Below, piece after piece: positions 1 to 13,300 of a stretch of DNA of 38,428 nt. Source of the stretch: Mnemiopsis leidyi. Its lineage: Eukaryota > Ctenophora > Tentaculata > Lobata > Bolinopsidae. How positions within the stretch are numbered: position 1 is the stretch's first letter; each line of letters begins with the position of its first letter. A model generated the notes under the pieces. That model had not been told where the DNA came from. It ran no database searches and worked only from the letters and a program-made list of their open reading frames with translations. The translations under genes and the position numbers were made by a program. The stretch lies in NCBI GenBank assembly GCA_000226015.1, contig JH154719.1, positions 5,790 through 44,217 on the forward strand. The letters are read 5' to 3'.

Positions 1-168
1 AGTGATGACCAGCCGTCCGGAGACACTAATGAAGACCCTCAACTTTCCCAGTCTACCCACGTACCTTTTTCTAAACCGAAGGAAGAGGCGACCTTGACAC
101 AGGAGGAGAGAGACGACAAAGTTGGACAAACTCAAACATTACATTTACTGCATACATTTATGCAGTAA
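1..168 (+). CDS. Partial open tail of an upstream exon or gene
   Basis: Frame 1 is open from the window edge to a TAA at 166-168 (55 codons). The translation is hydrophilic and rich in Ser, Thr, Asp, Glu and Gln, as in a disordered acidic tail, and is GC-richer than the flanking DNA. No domain can be recognised. It could be the 3' end of a gene entering from the left, or an upstream exon of the large receptor gene ending at one of the GT dinucleotides (for example near 121) before the stop. A chance open stretch of this length is also possible. Confidence 0.35.
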   Translation, partial: SDDQPSGDTNEDPQLSQSTHVPFSKPKEEATLTQEERDDKVGQTQTLHLLHTFMQ

Positions 169-267
169 ACGTCGTTTTTTATTGTAAACAATTTTCTGAA
201 ACAAATCAAAATCTTGTCAGCCTAAATTTATGCCACAGTTGAATGAAAATGAGGTTGAGATCAGGTG

Positions 268-412
268 GCACATCATGTTCCGTGTCACGTGTCGCGGAAC
301 ATGATCCTAACTAAACGGCACATGCCGCGACACGTACCGGGGAACATGATCCTAACTAGACGGCACATGCCGCGGTATGTGCTGCGACACGTGATCCGAT
401 ACGTTCCGTCTA
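268..412. repeat. Palindrome-rich tandem element, 45-bp period
   Basis: A perfect 9-bp inverted repeat (274-282 with 295-303) encloses a CACGTG core. An 18-bp segment beginning GGAACATGATCC occurs at 296-313 and again at 341-358, a 45-bp period, and the following CGGCACATGCCGCG (a near-palindrome) is also repeated. CACGTG recurs near 387. The block is much GC-richer than its surroundings. It lies just upstream of the first recognisable exon of the large + strand gene, so it is intronic or in its 5' region. A mobile-element relic or a cluster of E-box-like sites are both possible. Confidence 0.7.
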
Positions 413-429
413 GCTAGGGAAGAACACAG

Positions 430-1386
430 AACAATTCAATCAACTGTGTCAATAGGATATAAGACAGTCTCGATAGATTTAACAAACCATCCTCATATAA
501 GATTTCATTCAGGTGGAAATTGCGATCTTATTATCAACAATCCTTCGATCTACGCTTTAAATGACCAGTTCTGGACGGAAAAGTTGGAGCTTTCTGCGGG
601 GGACGTTGTGAAGGGCTACTTTGAAGCCTCACCCGATTTGTGCGTCATTTATAAGTCTTCTCAATCAAATTTGTTAATGTTTAAGTGATCAAGCAGCAAT
701 ACATTTTTTGGTTAAAGTATTGTCTTTTTTTTAATTGTTTACATTTTCCCCCAATTCAGGGCGGAAGGAAGTAAAATGTTTTTAGGATACGTGATGTTCG
801 CTAAGACAGGCAGCAGGGAACCCTCTGATGACGTGTTCCGCTTATTGTACATGCCGTCAGATTCGCCCGAGTGGAAAATTTATTGGGTATAGTTTATTGG
901 GTATTTTTACACTACCGACAAAATTATTATAATACTATACCTCCTTAGAATAGCGTAACTTCTTTGGATTAAAGTTTCTGCCTTGAGATTTGATATTTTG
1001 AATTTATATTATTTTTTAAGCATTCATCAGATATGTTATTAATATGACTTGATGAATTTTATTATGATTGTTGCGGATATTGCCGGCGGTATAACGAAAA
1101 TTTCACAGTTCACATACGTGTAAAACTGTTCCATCTCAGTTAAATTCCAACGCACAACAAAACATTGCAATAACTGACACACTACCGGCCGAAATGAAGA
1201 CCTGGAAATCTTGGAGCTTTGAGGCTCAGTTTAACGCAGACGGGTTTATCTTTAAAGTAGGGACTTCCACTCTCTTCGAGAAAAAGTGGAGTGGTATAAA
1301 CAACTTGAAGCCGGAGGATATAAAGGTTTTCGGACATTGGCACCGAGGATATAGTGGGACTTGGAAACACATCACCCTCTGTCAAG
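430..1386 (+). CDS. N-terminal beta-rich domain (three exons)
   Basis: Exons 430-684, 760-886 and 1140-1386 join in frame (phases 2, 2, 0 and out in phase 1 at CAAG|GTGAGG). The translation is rich in aromatic and beta-forming residues, with motifs such as FHSGGNC, DGFIFKVG and KPEDIKVFGHW. The last part resembles the third repeat of the trefoil-like block at 13270-13497 (a G-I/F-Y/F-F core, then a Pro-x-Asp-Ile-x-Val-Phe ending). It also loosely resembles the C-terminal part of farnesoic-acid-O-methyltransferase-type lectin-like domains. I cannot assign a family. The open frame has no ATG back to a stop at 392-394, so an exon upstream must supply the start. If the strong donor at 1387 is not used, the frame ends at a TGA at 1443-1445. 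Confidence 0.5.
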
Positions 1387-4300
1387 GTGAGGGTCCAGGG
1401 TCCTATTTCATGGTTGAAAGAGACGTTAAATTTTGGAATATTTGATCTTATTTTAAATTTATACATGTTACTTCTTTAAAACCGTATTGAAGTAAGAACC
1501 CTCTTATACAGGAGTGACATGGTTTTGACCAGAAAAGGTCTCCTCAACAAAATTTAAGGCCTATCCATTTTTAGAAATTCTAAGAATTAAATCCCCAGTC
1601 CCCTAACTTAAACTACAATAGTGCTTAGTTCAAAAGGTGTGTCAAATCGGAGTTCTCAAAATTTCTTGTAAAGCAAGAAGCTGGACAAATAAGGAGTTTT
1701 CGGTTGATAACCTTCTGTCGCGGCCATCACGCGCTCTTACGCATTTCTAGACCCACATCGCCCGTTAAATGAGGACTAGATAAACGCATCCCGCAGGTAC
1801 CTGCTCACAACTGCAGGCAGACGAGAGTACAACGAAGTACTCTCGAGGCGGAAGGAGACACTCCACCTCTCAGACTAAGTGTCCTACCTCCTGTTATGAA
1901 CCTCAGGTTAGCACAATGGCACTTTCAAATATTTTGACATCATCGATTTCTGCCAACTATAAAAGTAATTCTTCTTATCATCAATTTCTGCAATCTCCGA
2001 AGGTAATGCTTAATTTAAGGATTGTTAAATTTTTCATATAAAGTGAAATAACCTGAATTGATGTTGTAAAGAATTCGAAAACACTAGAAAATCTGCAGGG
2101 TGGTGCTGGCGTTAACACGTGTAGTTTAGAAAACGTCTGGTACCCGAGTCGAAGTCTTGCTTGTGTAAAACCAGGTCGGTTTACTCTTCAGTTGTTTTTA
2201 GTAACGCTTTGATAGAATGATTGATTGGCCTGGAAGTCTAATTTCACTCAAGTTTTAGTTATTCGATACATTTATAATTAATTTTAGGTATGGTAAAGAT
2301 GTGTTTCTTTGAAACTTTGACAAGAACGTCGTTTTTTAAGGCTTTTTTTAATTAAGGACATCCTTTTTCGTTATGATCAAAGTTATAATTGTTTCAAACC
2401 CCGACTTTTAACAGACTTATCCTGGCATATAATCGCGACTGCTAGTGGGAAATGCTGGTATCCCAAAGTTGTCCCGGTTGTTGAAGACACTCCACTCCAA
2501 GTTTCTATTGCTGGCTGCAACGATGGTAATTTTCAGTTATCTTCATTGACTTTATAGAGAATAAACTAAATTGTATAAATAACTATAATATATGTTCATT
2601 GATTATATGCAATTTTGTTTATTCCGTTTAGGTTTTAGCTTGTTTAGGGTTTCCCAAAAATTATGACCACGTTTCTGTCAAATAATTATTTCCTTTTTGA
2701 TAAAGCATATAATATGATGAGCGAATTTAAGAAAATTTCTCCTAAAACTAGTTACCATATTCTTCATACCCCAGAACAAGCTCTGTTCAAAATAACAAAT
2801 GGTTTGCTACGGCACAAGGCATCAAACTACTGCGTTGGGATTGGGAAAGAAGTGAGTTTGTTTTTGTGTTATGCTTTTTAGGCCGAAAAAATTCATCGGA
2901 AAATCACTATTGGTTTGTTTTCAATTTTCACGCGTCTGCAAAAAAGAGTTGAATATTCTCTTACTAGAGTTCTCTGAATGATAATGAATAATTTGATTGC
3001 CGCTAAAAATAAAAATTACTTCAATGATGACACACTGCTCCCAAAGTTTTACTTTGGGATACTTCGACTTCACATGTATTATGAAAATAAGATTTTTCCA
3101 ATTGCAACACTTCTAGGTCGCAGCAAGCAGCCTTGCTAACTCACAAGACTTGAAACTAAGTTCTGATTGCTTGATTCCAGCTGTCAGGGGATACTTGAAA
3201 ATAACTATAGGACTTGGTAAAGCCAAGTAAGTATTTTTTCGACCAAGTGGCAAGTTAGTTCCATTACAGCTAAACATTATTCTTCTATACTACAAATCGC
3301 TAAGATTATAAAATTAATCACTGTACTTTTATAGTTCTATACTACAAATTACTACTATTAATCACTATATTTCTGTACTACAAATCACTACTTATGCTAA
3401 ACACTATACTACAACTCACTAAAACTAATTACTGTACTACAAATCAACACTACTAATCACTTCTAATAAATAAAAGGTGATAATTTCTTCTGTTTTAGGT
3501 ACAGCGAATGCACCTTTTGGGCCAACAGTCCCGACACGGACTTTGCACCTGTGAAAGCATCTACGACAGAGACAGACGCAAATGGAGTACTTATGTTCGG
3601 TAAGTGAATTCACTTACTTACAGTTTTACAGTTACAGTCAACAAGTACGCTACTCTTTAAGGTCCCAAATAAAATTTCATGTTTACCAACATCACCGGAA
3701 CTCAATATGGAAAACATGTAGTCTCAGAGTCCTTATAGCTTTATAGAGAGGTAATATTATGATATTTTAGTGAAACGTCTCTGTATCACGCTTACAATTA
3801 TTGCTTGCCATTGCGTGAAAATAAGAATTAGAAATCAGAATTTCAAGCTTTAAGTTTCTGATTTCGTAAAGTCAAAGCAATCGTTCAGGTCGATACACAA
3901 ACGTGGCAAGATTGGGAACCGCTACCCAGATAGACGATCACAGTGCTGAGTACGTTGCTGCTAACGCTATAGATGGGACTGACACGGCCACTTTTGATAG
4001 GTTGGCTATTGGTTCTCCTTCTTCTATGTGCTCGTTTTAGCTTGTACTTTGTATGAGCGTGTATCAGTTTTTAATAACTTTTACTTTTCATAGCGTAAAA
4101 TAAAACCTTAGATTTTTGACCTTTCTGGTCACCTTTCACTACTTGACAGAATGATCTATCCTTACTCACTGCAGCAAGAAAATCTCTAAAATATCCGTAG
4201 TCACTGCAGCAAGAAAATATCTAAAATACCCGTACTCACTACAGCAAGAAAATATCTAAAATATCTGTACTCACTACAGCAAGAAAATCTCTAAAATATC

Positions 4301-7300
4301 CGTACTCACTGCAGCAATAAAATCTCTAAAATATCCGTGCTCACTACAGCAATAAAATCTCTAAAATATCCGTACTCACTACAGCAATAAAATCTCTAAA
4401 ATATCCGTACTCACTACAGCAATAAAATCTCTAAAATATCCGTACTCACTACAGCAAGAAAATCTCGCTTACGAAAACTGGAGGAACAACCGCGTGGTGG
4501 AAGCTGACCTTCCCCTCCAAGATGTACATCAAGAAAATAAGTATACACAACAGGGTCGACACTCCAGAGAACGTAGATGGGTACAGGGTACACGTGGACA
4601 CGCAACTTGTTGGAACTATAAGTTACGTTGCTTCCAAGACTGTGTACGAGTATGATGATGTCAAGAAGTATGGAATAGCGGTGTTTGTTAACGGATCCGC
4701 GGCTGGAGCACATCCTATACAATTGTCGGAGGTTAAAGTTTTCGCTGCAAAAGAAGGTTTTTAACAAGCCTAATAGTATTCAAAACTTAATGTCACATTT
4801 CTAATGCTTAAGATGTTTAGGAACATTATATGTTCATGTTATTGATGATACCGGTCTAATATCATCACCACAGAGCAATGTGTCATCTTAATCAGGAAAT
4901 TCGTATTTTTAGAGAAATCAATAACACGGATAACGAACACTATCAGATAGAAAAAAAAGTGCAACTTTCAATATCATACAGTACCAAATCTTTGCCATAC
5001 CTATTTCGAAACCGTCTCATCGTCAGATAACCCGCTGTACAAATTTGCACCCAACGAGAAGCCCCTGTTTTGGAACAGTGTAGACAACAAGACAATAACA
5101 TTGGAAAGTTTCGCCGTGAGCGCCTCAGCTAAGTGGGTTAAACGAGCCGACTTGAAGGACGTGGAGGACACCAGTATTGTTACAACCGTTACAGATGGTG
5201 TTGCTAAAGGTAGGTCTATTGTAGCGCTGCCCTCTTAATGTCAGGGTCCAACAAAGCACCCACCCCGGCCTCCCCTTGTACCAAGGCCAAGGGGGGGGGG
5301 GGGGGCGAACATTCTAAATTAATTTATATTTCGGAAGCTTACTGTTATTCTAACTGTATCTATTTCGGAAACTTACAGCTATTATCATTGATTGCTGTTC
5401 GCAGGCGTTGGATCATTAAATTACACGTATGATACGAGTCTTTGGGCGCTGAACGATCCTGCATGTATGGTATCAGTGTATCGTCTTATATACTTTGGTG
5501 AGTCAATAAATCTTAGTAATGTTGGTTATAGATTTATTGCAATACTGGGACTTATGTAAGTTAAAGTCTACTATTACAGTACTACACTTATAACATTAAG
5601 ATTTAACACTACATCTGCTCGCACGAGGTTGGTTGCTTTTTAGTTTTTGGTAGAGCCCCGAACCTATTTGCACTGGTAGATAAATATTTTAAAAGATATA
5701 AAGAAAATAGGTTGGACTGAGGTCTTCCAACGCTACCTTTAATATTAAAACTGTTAATAGCAAATACTAAGGAGGTATGGACAGGCCCGTCTACTGGACC
5801 TCTCAGCACATGACCTAAAATTTTCCATCTGTTACGCTCCACTCGAGCTGCCCGTCATGTACTCCAATGGTTAACGGTGCTTAGGCGTTGTTAAATTGTG
5901 AAAAGAGCAAAAAAATAAAAAAAACAGCTTCGAACATCTGCCTGCTATCATGGGTGTTGGATATGTCTTGACTTAATCTGCCTGCTATCATGGGTGTTGA
6001 CTTATTTGATTTGCTGCAGCTTCACGCAACTGCTTAAGCCAATTCTAATTTTCCTGATATTTTTTGTTGTTCTGGTGATGGAAGAACGAAGTGTCCTCCT
6101 ATCGAGGCTCAGCTTGTTCAGACAGCTAGAATTGTCAATGTAACTTTAAGATTTAAATTTAAAGATGAAAGATATAATTTTTCAGGGTGGGTGTTTGTTC
6201 CAACAATAATTATCGGCAATATTGGAGGACCAGCTAAGAAAGTTACAATAGTATGGAGGGAAGAGCCAGGAATAACTCCTTATACTGCCACGGAGTTTAA
6301 AATATACAACGCAGAATGTGGGTATTCTTTAGAAATACTTTTAGGCCTTTTGTTCGGAGTTCAATTATTTTAATATTATTAGATTAGCGTAAAAACATCA
6401 TAGCACACTCAAATTTTTTAGATCTTTTTTTGAAGTTGACGATTTATAATTTATATTCGTTAACATTTGTGATATCGTAATTTTCTAAGCAGATGTTATT
6501 TTCACAAATTTCTCAGTTAAAGAAATCGTTTCGAAGTTTGAATCCGAACAGAAGGACGCGGAGCGAGGAATAATCACAATGGAATTTGCTCTGCCTCTAA
6601 CGCAAGAACTCCAAAACAAACAGGTCTTCTTTGGAGTAAAAGTCAATGTTGATGGCGTTGAATCCGTGCGATACTCGAAGGGAATTGACATAGGAACAGT
6701 TTGTATGTCAATTCATATTACAGATATTCCAATTCCGTACGGATTTTTCCATTTCTCAGCTAACTATACACATTAAATTAACTAGAAATTCTAAAAGACG
6801 ATCACTTTAATTGTCCGTAAAACAAAATCAAACGTTCACAATCTTAGTTGCTCCAAAATGCTTTTTGCGATACATATGGGCCGTTTAAATAACAAGCTTT
6901 TAAACATGGTTGTTGCACTAGTTTCTGAGCAAGTTTAAATTTCAGCGATCACTCATTCACTCAAGAAGAGTCGTATGTGCTTACTGAGCAAGTTTAAATT
7001 TCAGCGATCACTCAAGAAGAGTCGTATGTGCTTACTGAGTAAGTTTATATTTCAGCGATCACTCAAGAAGAGTCGTATGTGCTTACTGAGCTGGGGAAAA
7101 AGCAGAACATGAAAGCTACAGTCGTTTCCAACATCCAGTCTCTCAATTCAACTTGGTACAAGTTCAACCCAGAAACACCCATCACGGACGCATCTAGGGT
7201 ATTCATTTCAATGACCTTTACATTTTTTATTATACTATTCATTTTAATGAACTTTACACTTTTTTATTATACTATTCATTTTAATGAACTTTACATTTTC

Positions 7301-10300
7301 TTATTATACTATTCATTTTAATGGCCTTTACACTTTTTTATTGCCATTGAAGTTGAGTATCAAGAAAATGTATTCTAGGGAAGGGAAAGAAACTTTCCGT
7401 ATCATGTGAATGTTATAGCGACCAATGAGAAGGCATGGCAAATCAACGCTATCACGTGAAGTCGTGTTATAAACGATTTGTTACCCCTCCTAAAAATACC
7501 CTTCCCTTATAAATCAACCGCTCTTAATACATATATTTTTATTTAGTTAAGACTGCTACACGCATTATTTCTTAACTATTTTATGGCCGGTTAGTATAGC
7601 AATGGTCTTTCAACTAAATCACCCGCCGCCGCTAGAACCTAACTTGGTGTAATGACTAAGTTATGGCTATATATATATATATGCACTTCCACAGGGTTAC
7701 CGTTATGTTTGATCTCCATATAGGGACACTTTGGTTTGGCTTTGCTTTATAGATATAGATTATGCGGTAATTACCTTGATGATGACTTGAGATCAGTGTT
7801 TCGTTAAAGTTAACGTAAAAGTTTGGAGAAGTATACTCTACTCTACTACAGTACTACAAGCTCTACTAATGTCTCAGAGCCGCCGGTAGAGCAGTTCTCC
7901 TACTACAACTTATAAGTGTGGCAATAACAATGTATAAATGGAAGAGACTTTCATAAGAGCTTTAGTAATAACACTAAACGTACGCAATATGTCTCTCAGT
8001 CTCAGGCCGATGGCGATTACGAATGAGATTTGCAAAGAAGAAACATATGTGCACAGCCCAGGATATGAGGGGCCAAATTTCTAAAGTTTTTATACTTATA
8101 AGTTTGTTATATGTTTGAATATTTGTAATTTCAGGTGTCAGTATTTATTGTTATATATGTCTGAATATTTGTAATTTCAGGTGTCTGTATTTATTGGTGG
8201 AGCAGGTACTGTAAGCACGTTGACATTCCCCAACGTTACAACAGCTGATCTGGGCCTCTATCAACTGAGAGTTGATTTGGAAGGGGAACGTCTTGAGTCA
8301 GAACCCATAGCTCTTCGAATCATTGGTTGGTTTTATTGAACGTCATTGTTTATCGCTATAGTCACCACCACACTGAAAGCTCCTAGGCAACCTAGAACAA
8401 ACAGGATTAAACATCATCAAACAGGATTATACAGGATTATACAGGATTATACAGGATTATACAGGATTATACAGGATTATACAGGATTATACAGGATTAT
8501 ACAGGATTAGACAGAGCTAAACAAGATTAAACAGAATTAGACAGGAATAAAGAGGATTAAATAGGAATAAATAAGATTAAACAGGAATAAACAAGATTAA
8601 ACAGGAATAAATAAGATTAAACAAGGTTAAACAGGATTAAACAGGATCATGATATAGTGCACTTATCTTTTCTCTTAATGAGAACTTTTCCTCAGAGTTT
8701 AAAGAAACGGAAGCCGGGTGTGGCAACGTGGGAGAATCAACATCTGTGTCAGTGTCCTTGCTAGCTCAGTACCTTCCTTCTCCAGTGGAACTTACTTGGA
8801 AAGATCAGGGAAAACAAACGGAGGTAAGTTTTATCTTCTCAGTAACCCTCTCATGTAACAGTGTAACGTTCACAAAGTATCAAAAGATGAAATTAAGTAC
8901 AAACTATGTCCAATTTAACTTAACGTAATAACGTGAAAAAAGTAGAGTTCTTTTTTGACAAAATTAGAATGTCTCAGCAGCTTATTAAGCGAAATTATAT
9001 TTCAAGATATTATGTCAACATATCCCTTTTTTTCAGATAAGTGGACTGCAAACAAGTCTCAATGTCCATTACACACAAGTCCTGAAAACGTCAAGCCACC
9101 AAATTATTGGGACTTACAAGTGTTTCCTGCCTGGGGTCATTGCTGCAGGGTACAATCTAAAGTCGGAGAAGGCGGCCAACCCTAACAAGTGCATCGATCT
9201 GTGTAGGGCACAGAATCCTAAAGGTGATCTTGTGAAAACATAGAAAATTAAAAAATTTGTTGTGCACGGTGAGAGAACTAGGATTAGGAAAGCATCAAAT
9301 CAAAATTTTAAAGGTACACTCTCATCCCTTATAGAAACACTGCAGTATAGGATCACTACCAACACAGCAATATGATAATCTAAAACCGGTACCCAGGGTA
9401 CAAGCCGGCTGACTGTGTGTTGAAGAAGTTAGGATGCTACAAGGAAACGTCTTTAGGAGCAACTATAGCCAATATAGGTTATCATAACGAGAAAACTGCC
9501 TTGGCGCACTGTCGGGCAGAAGCCGCTAAGAAAGGTTAGTTTATTTACAGAGCCTAACTTAGTTTATTTACATATAGGTTACTTAAGTTTTTTACATAGC
9601 CTTATTTAGTTTATTTACTGATCCTATTTACATAACTTACTTTTGTTCATTTACAGAGCCTACTTAAGTTTATTTACAGATCTTACTCTAGTTTATTAAC
9701 AGAGCCTACTTAGTTTATTTACAGAGCTCACATTTAGTTTATTTACAGAGCCTACTTCAGTTTATTTACAGATCTTACTCTAGTTTATTTACAGAACCTA
9801 CTTTAGTTTATTTACAGAGCTTACTTTATGCTTGTACTCGGAACGCCTTGCAGGATTCACAGTTTTCGCGCTGATGCTGTATCCGGGCAGTCCAACAAAC
9901 AGGTACTGTCTCACCTCTGCTACTGCTGGTGCTGATTACAAGAAAAATGGGGAGTCCAAAGATTGTAGTAACGACGGACTTGGGGGAAACCTCGCTATGC
10001 AAGTCTACGAATCTAAGTGTCGTAAGTAAAATTGTATAGACAATTCTGAATTCTTATGGTTATTTTTACATCAATCGATCATAAACCAATCTAGATTGGG
10101 TTTTTAGACGAAACTGTAATTTTTCATAGCAACAAATCCACGCTAATGATAATTAGAATTTGAAATTAAATGCAGATCAGCGTGGATCTAAACTCATAAA
10201 AAGATAACAGTGTAAGCCATCTCTTCTTCAAATTGACCAATCTCCTTAGCGATCAGTTCTTTATCTATATTTGTCATTTGTATTGCTTTTTCAGCGTGTG

Positions 10301-13300
10301 CTGGGGTCGAGTTCAATATGGACGATAAGATATGTTACATGAAGGGAGCTTTGTTTGTAGTACCTACACATTCCCCAGCAGCTACCTCTGCTAAGTTGTA
10401 TTGGTAAGTTAGGATCGACTGTAGTAGTTTTAAAAGTAGGTAAATTTAGTCTACCTCAGCTGCTAAGTTGTATTGGTAAGTTAGGATCGACTGTAGTAGT
10501 TTTTTCAAAGTTGGTAAATTTAGCCTCGCTTTTTTATTAAGTTGTGGAAGGTAGCCTAAGTGTTGTGGAAGGTAAAAGGGAGTGTTCAAAGACATCCCAC
10601 TTACCTTTCACAACGTTCCCTTACCTTCCACACCACTCCCCTTACCTTCCACAACACTCTTTTAGGCCAGGACACCTATACGGACTATTGTCAATGCCTG
10701 TCATTTAATGGACTTGCATTCTTCACCTACTGACAATCAGACAAAACTTTTTCCTTCCTTAATCCGGATTAAAAAGATTAATTTATTGATTTTTCCTTTA
10801 AAAAAATGTTTTGTAATTGTTTGCTGAGATTAACTTGTAGGTGTGACATGCTTTCTGAAAACGTCGCTGTGGGAGGAACTGCTAAAGGAAGTCCTGTAGT
10901 TGAGGGAAAAGCGTGGGATCGCGCCATTGACCAGGTCGCCGACCAGAACTCAAACGGAAGTAAGAATCTTTTCATGCGGATTTTTCTTTATCTTTCATTG
11001 TTAAGACAGATTAACAAGATGGAAATTTACAACCATGTCACCATGAACTACTTGTGGTATGACTGTTATGATTTCTTTTGACAGTTTTTGTATAGAGCAC
11101 TGTTTCAGATAACATAGCGGTGGTACAGAAAGACACTCTAAAGCCATGGATGCAGATCGACTTTTTGTACTTGGCAACTGTTTATGATCTTGTTCTGATG
11201 TTTGGCTCGAGTTCCACTGATCGCAACAACGGTGTTAAGGTTTTGTAAATTTGCGTTGATTAATCTGAGACCCTGCTGAAGATGTAAAATTAATTATGTA
11301 TTTTAAATATTTGTTGTTGTAAGACTACGCGATTTGAACTTAAAAAATGCGACTGTTATGCGTTTACGCTTAAATTCATTAAACACTGCGCAGCTAAGTG
11401 TTCAAAAACTTTCAGGTCTATTTGGGTTCAACTCTGGTAACAACCACCACTACCACCGACCCTTATTTGGTATATGATTTGGAGGCTAGCCCCAAAAACA
11501 CGGGGACTGTTTACATCGAGCACACCAACACCAATGAGGTAACAAATAAAGCATTAAAGAAGGCAAGACAGCAGTACTAACCCCCTCCAGTTTCAACCCC
11601 CTCCCTATAGTCAAGATACGATAGTATCTTAGTATGTACCTGCTGTTGCATATACTGCATAATTTTCGTATATCAACCTTAAATTTTTTAAAGCATTTAC
11701 TGTTTTGAACCTTTATAGAGTTAGAACTCACAACTTGGTCGTGGTTAGTCAAAGTTATCCCACCAGTTGCACGAACATAACAAACATCCACCTAGTTCCT
11801 GCAAATAGCGGAGGTATTTGTCGGGGGAACATTCTGGACCCAGACCCTTACCGCCACGGCCACACTTAATGGGTTGGTGACAGCTGACGACGGTAAAGGT
11901 CTCTACGTGGAGGCAAAGTCGGTAAACCATACAACTTCGTATGACTCTCCGGCTGCCAGTGTAGCGATCTTAGGTAGGTTTGATAGAGCTGCTGGAAATG
12001 TCTCTACGAGCTTTTTGTAAAACATTCTGACGAGACGTTAAGTCTTGAGATAAGTGTTGAGAAAAGCCATCCTAAAATGTTGGCGACCGTCGTACCTAAG
12101 TAAAACCTGCGACAGTATGGATTAAGTGCCGAGGTTTTTATAAGAAAAATCGATCACTTATAGCTTTAGGTAAATTATGGAAAAATGTCAGCATGCTTTT
12201 AAATTTTATCAATATTCATATCAGATCCCCTCAAAACACGTATTCCCCTTATCAGATATCGAGTTCGGAGATTTTGCCGTTGCTACCTCCAAGATTGAGG
12301 TGGTTGATGGTGCTCCTTACACCCTGAAGTGTAGGATGACTAGTAAATCTGCTGCACTTGTTTACCCCGTCAGTATACTCTTCGATAGTACTGCCAAAAG
12401 TAAGTACTTTTTGTTTAGTTTGGTTGAATGTGAACATGTAAATTAAGGTTTCATTGTAGCATGTGCTCAATACTGCGTGACGAAAGATTTAATTTCTATT
12501 TAACAATTATTCCAACAGTTTTGACTTTTCGACTCATCGCTGTACTAACTCACTGTACTAAGTTTGATAATCCACTTCTAGGACCAGTGTTTTTACCTAC
12601 TTTTGCAACTCAACTCGTTAGATTTCTAATCGTCGTTACATGTAATCTAATTTGACTATCTAATAATGGGAAAACACTCTGAAAAAACCGACAAACACAT
12701 CAAACTTTCAGCTGGGGCAGTAGACTTCAAGATGATCAACTCTAAAACGAGAACCTTGTGTTTAAAACCAAAGAGTAGCCCAACTTTTCCCGGGGACTTG
12801 GTAATCTTTGCTGCTTGTGCAGGTCGGTCACCTTATAGAATGTGTAATGCATTCTAGGCGCAATGTGGACTGTGCATGTCCATAGTGCGCTGTAACGTAT
12901 TTAGTGTAATGTCCATTTGAACACTTGGTGAATTATCTGATTGGAATTTAACTTACCTTGTTGACACAGGACCATAGACCATTTTTTCAGACATACAAGA
13001 CAAATTCTACCGGGTAAACAACGAGGGAATAATGCACGGTTTATCCGGTCTCTGTTTCGGTGTAAGAAAGCTTTACTTTCTTGGGTAAAAGGGTTATATA
13101 GTATGGCCCTTTTGCCCTTTTTCAATCTTATTTCACTTTTCTGTAACCTTAGTAACTTTGATAACCTTAGTAATCCTAGCAACCTCAAAAAGTCGAGGTC
13201 ATCTTAGCCCCCCCCCCCCCCCCTTACTAAATTATCAACCATGGCAACCTCAATAACGTACTCAGTCAGCCCGATATAACCCCCAGTTGACGACCCAAAC

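Noticed and set aside
446..688. Intronless small gene starting at GTG 446
   Set aside because: In a spliced animal gene a GTG start is not expected. A phase 2 donor (TTTAA|GTGATC) joins the frame to the next exon, so it is an internal exon.
430..1386. Firm call of a farnesoic acid O-methyltransferase-type domain
   Set aside because: Only a weak likeness of the last strands is seen; the block resembles the trefoil-like repeats of the same gene about as well.
1916..2002. ATG at 1916 as the start of the large gene
   Set aside because: The following residues (MALSNILTSS...) do not form a signal peptide, although the protein is clearly extracellular, and the frame stays open upstream.
2648..2774. 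5' extension of exon 2775-2851 back to the AG at 2647
   Set aside because: It would enter in phase 0, but the exon before ends in phase 1. The acceptor at 2774 matches the phase and the spacing of the lectin repeat.
4160..4480. CRISPR-like regular repeats of 35 bp
   Set aside because: The units are directly adjacent without unique spacers and lie in an intron of an animal gene, ending at a splice site.
9818..9853. Acceptor at 9817 as the main start of exon 9854-10021
   Set aside because: It is in frame, but inserts 12 residues into the conserved KGFTVFA motif. It is kept only as a possible isoform.
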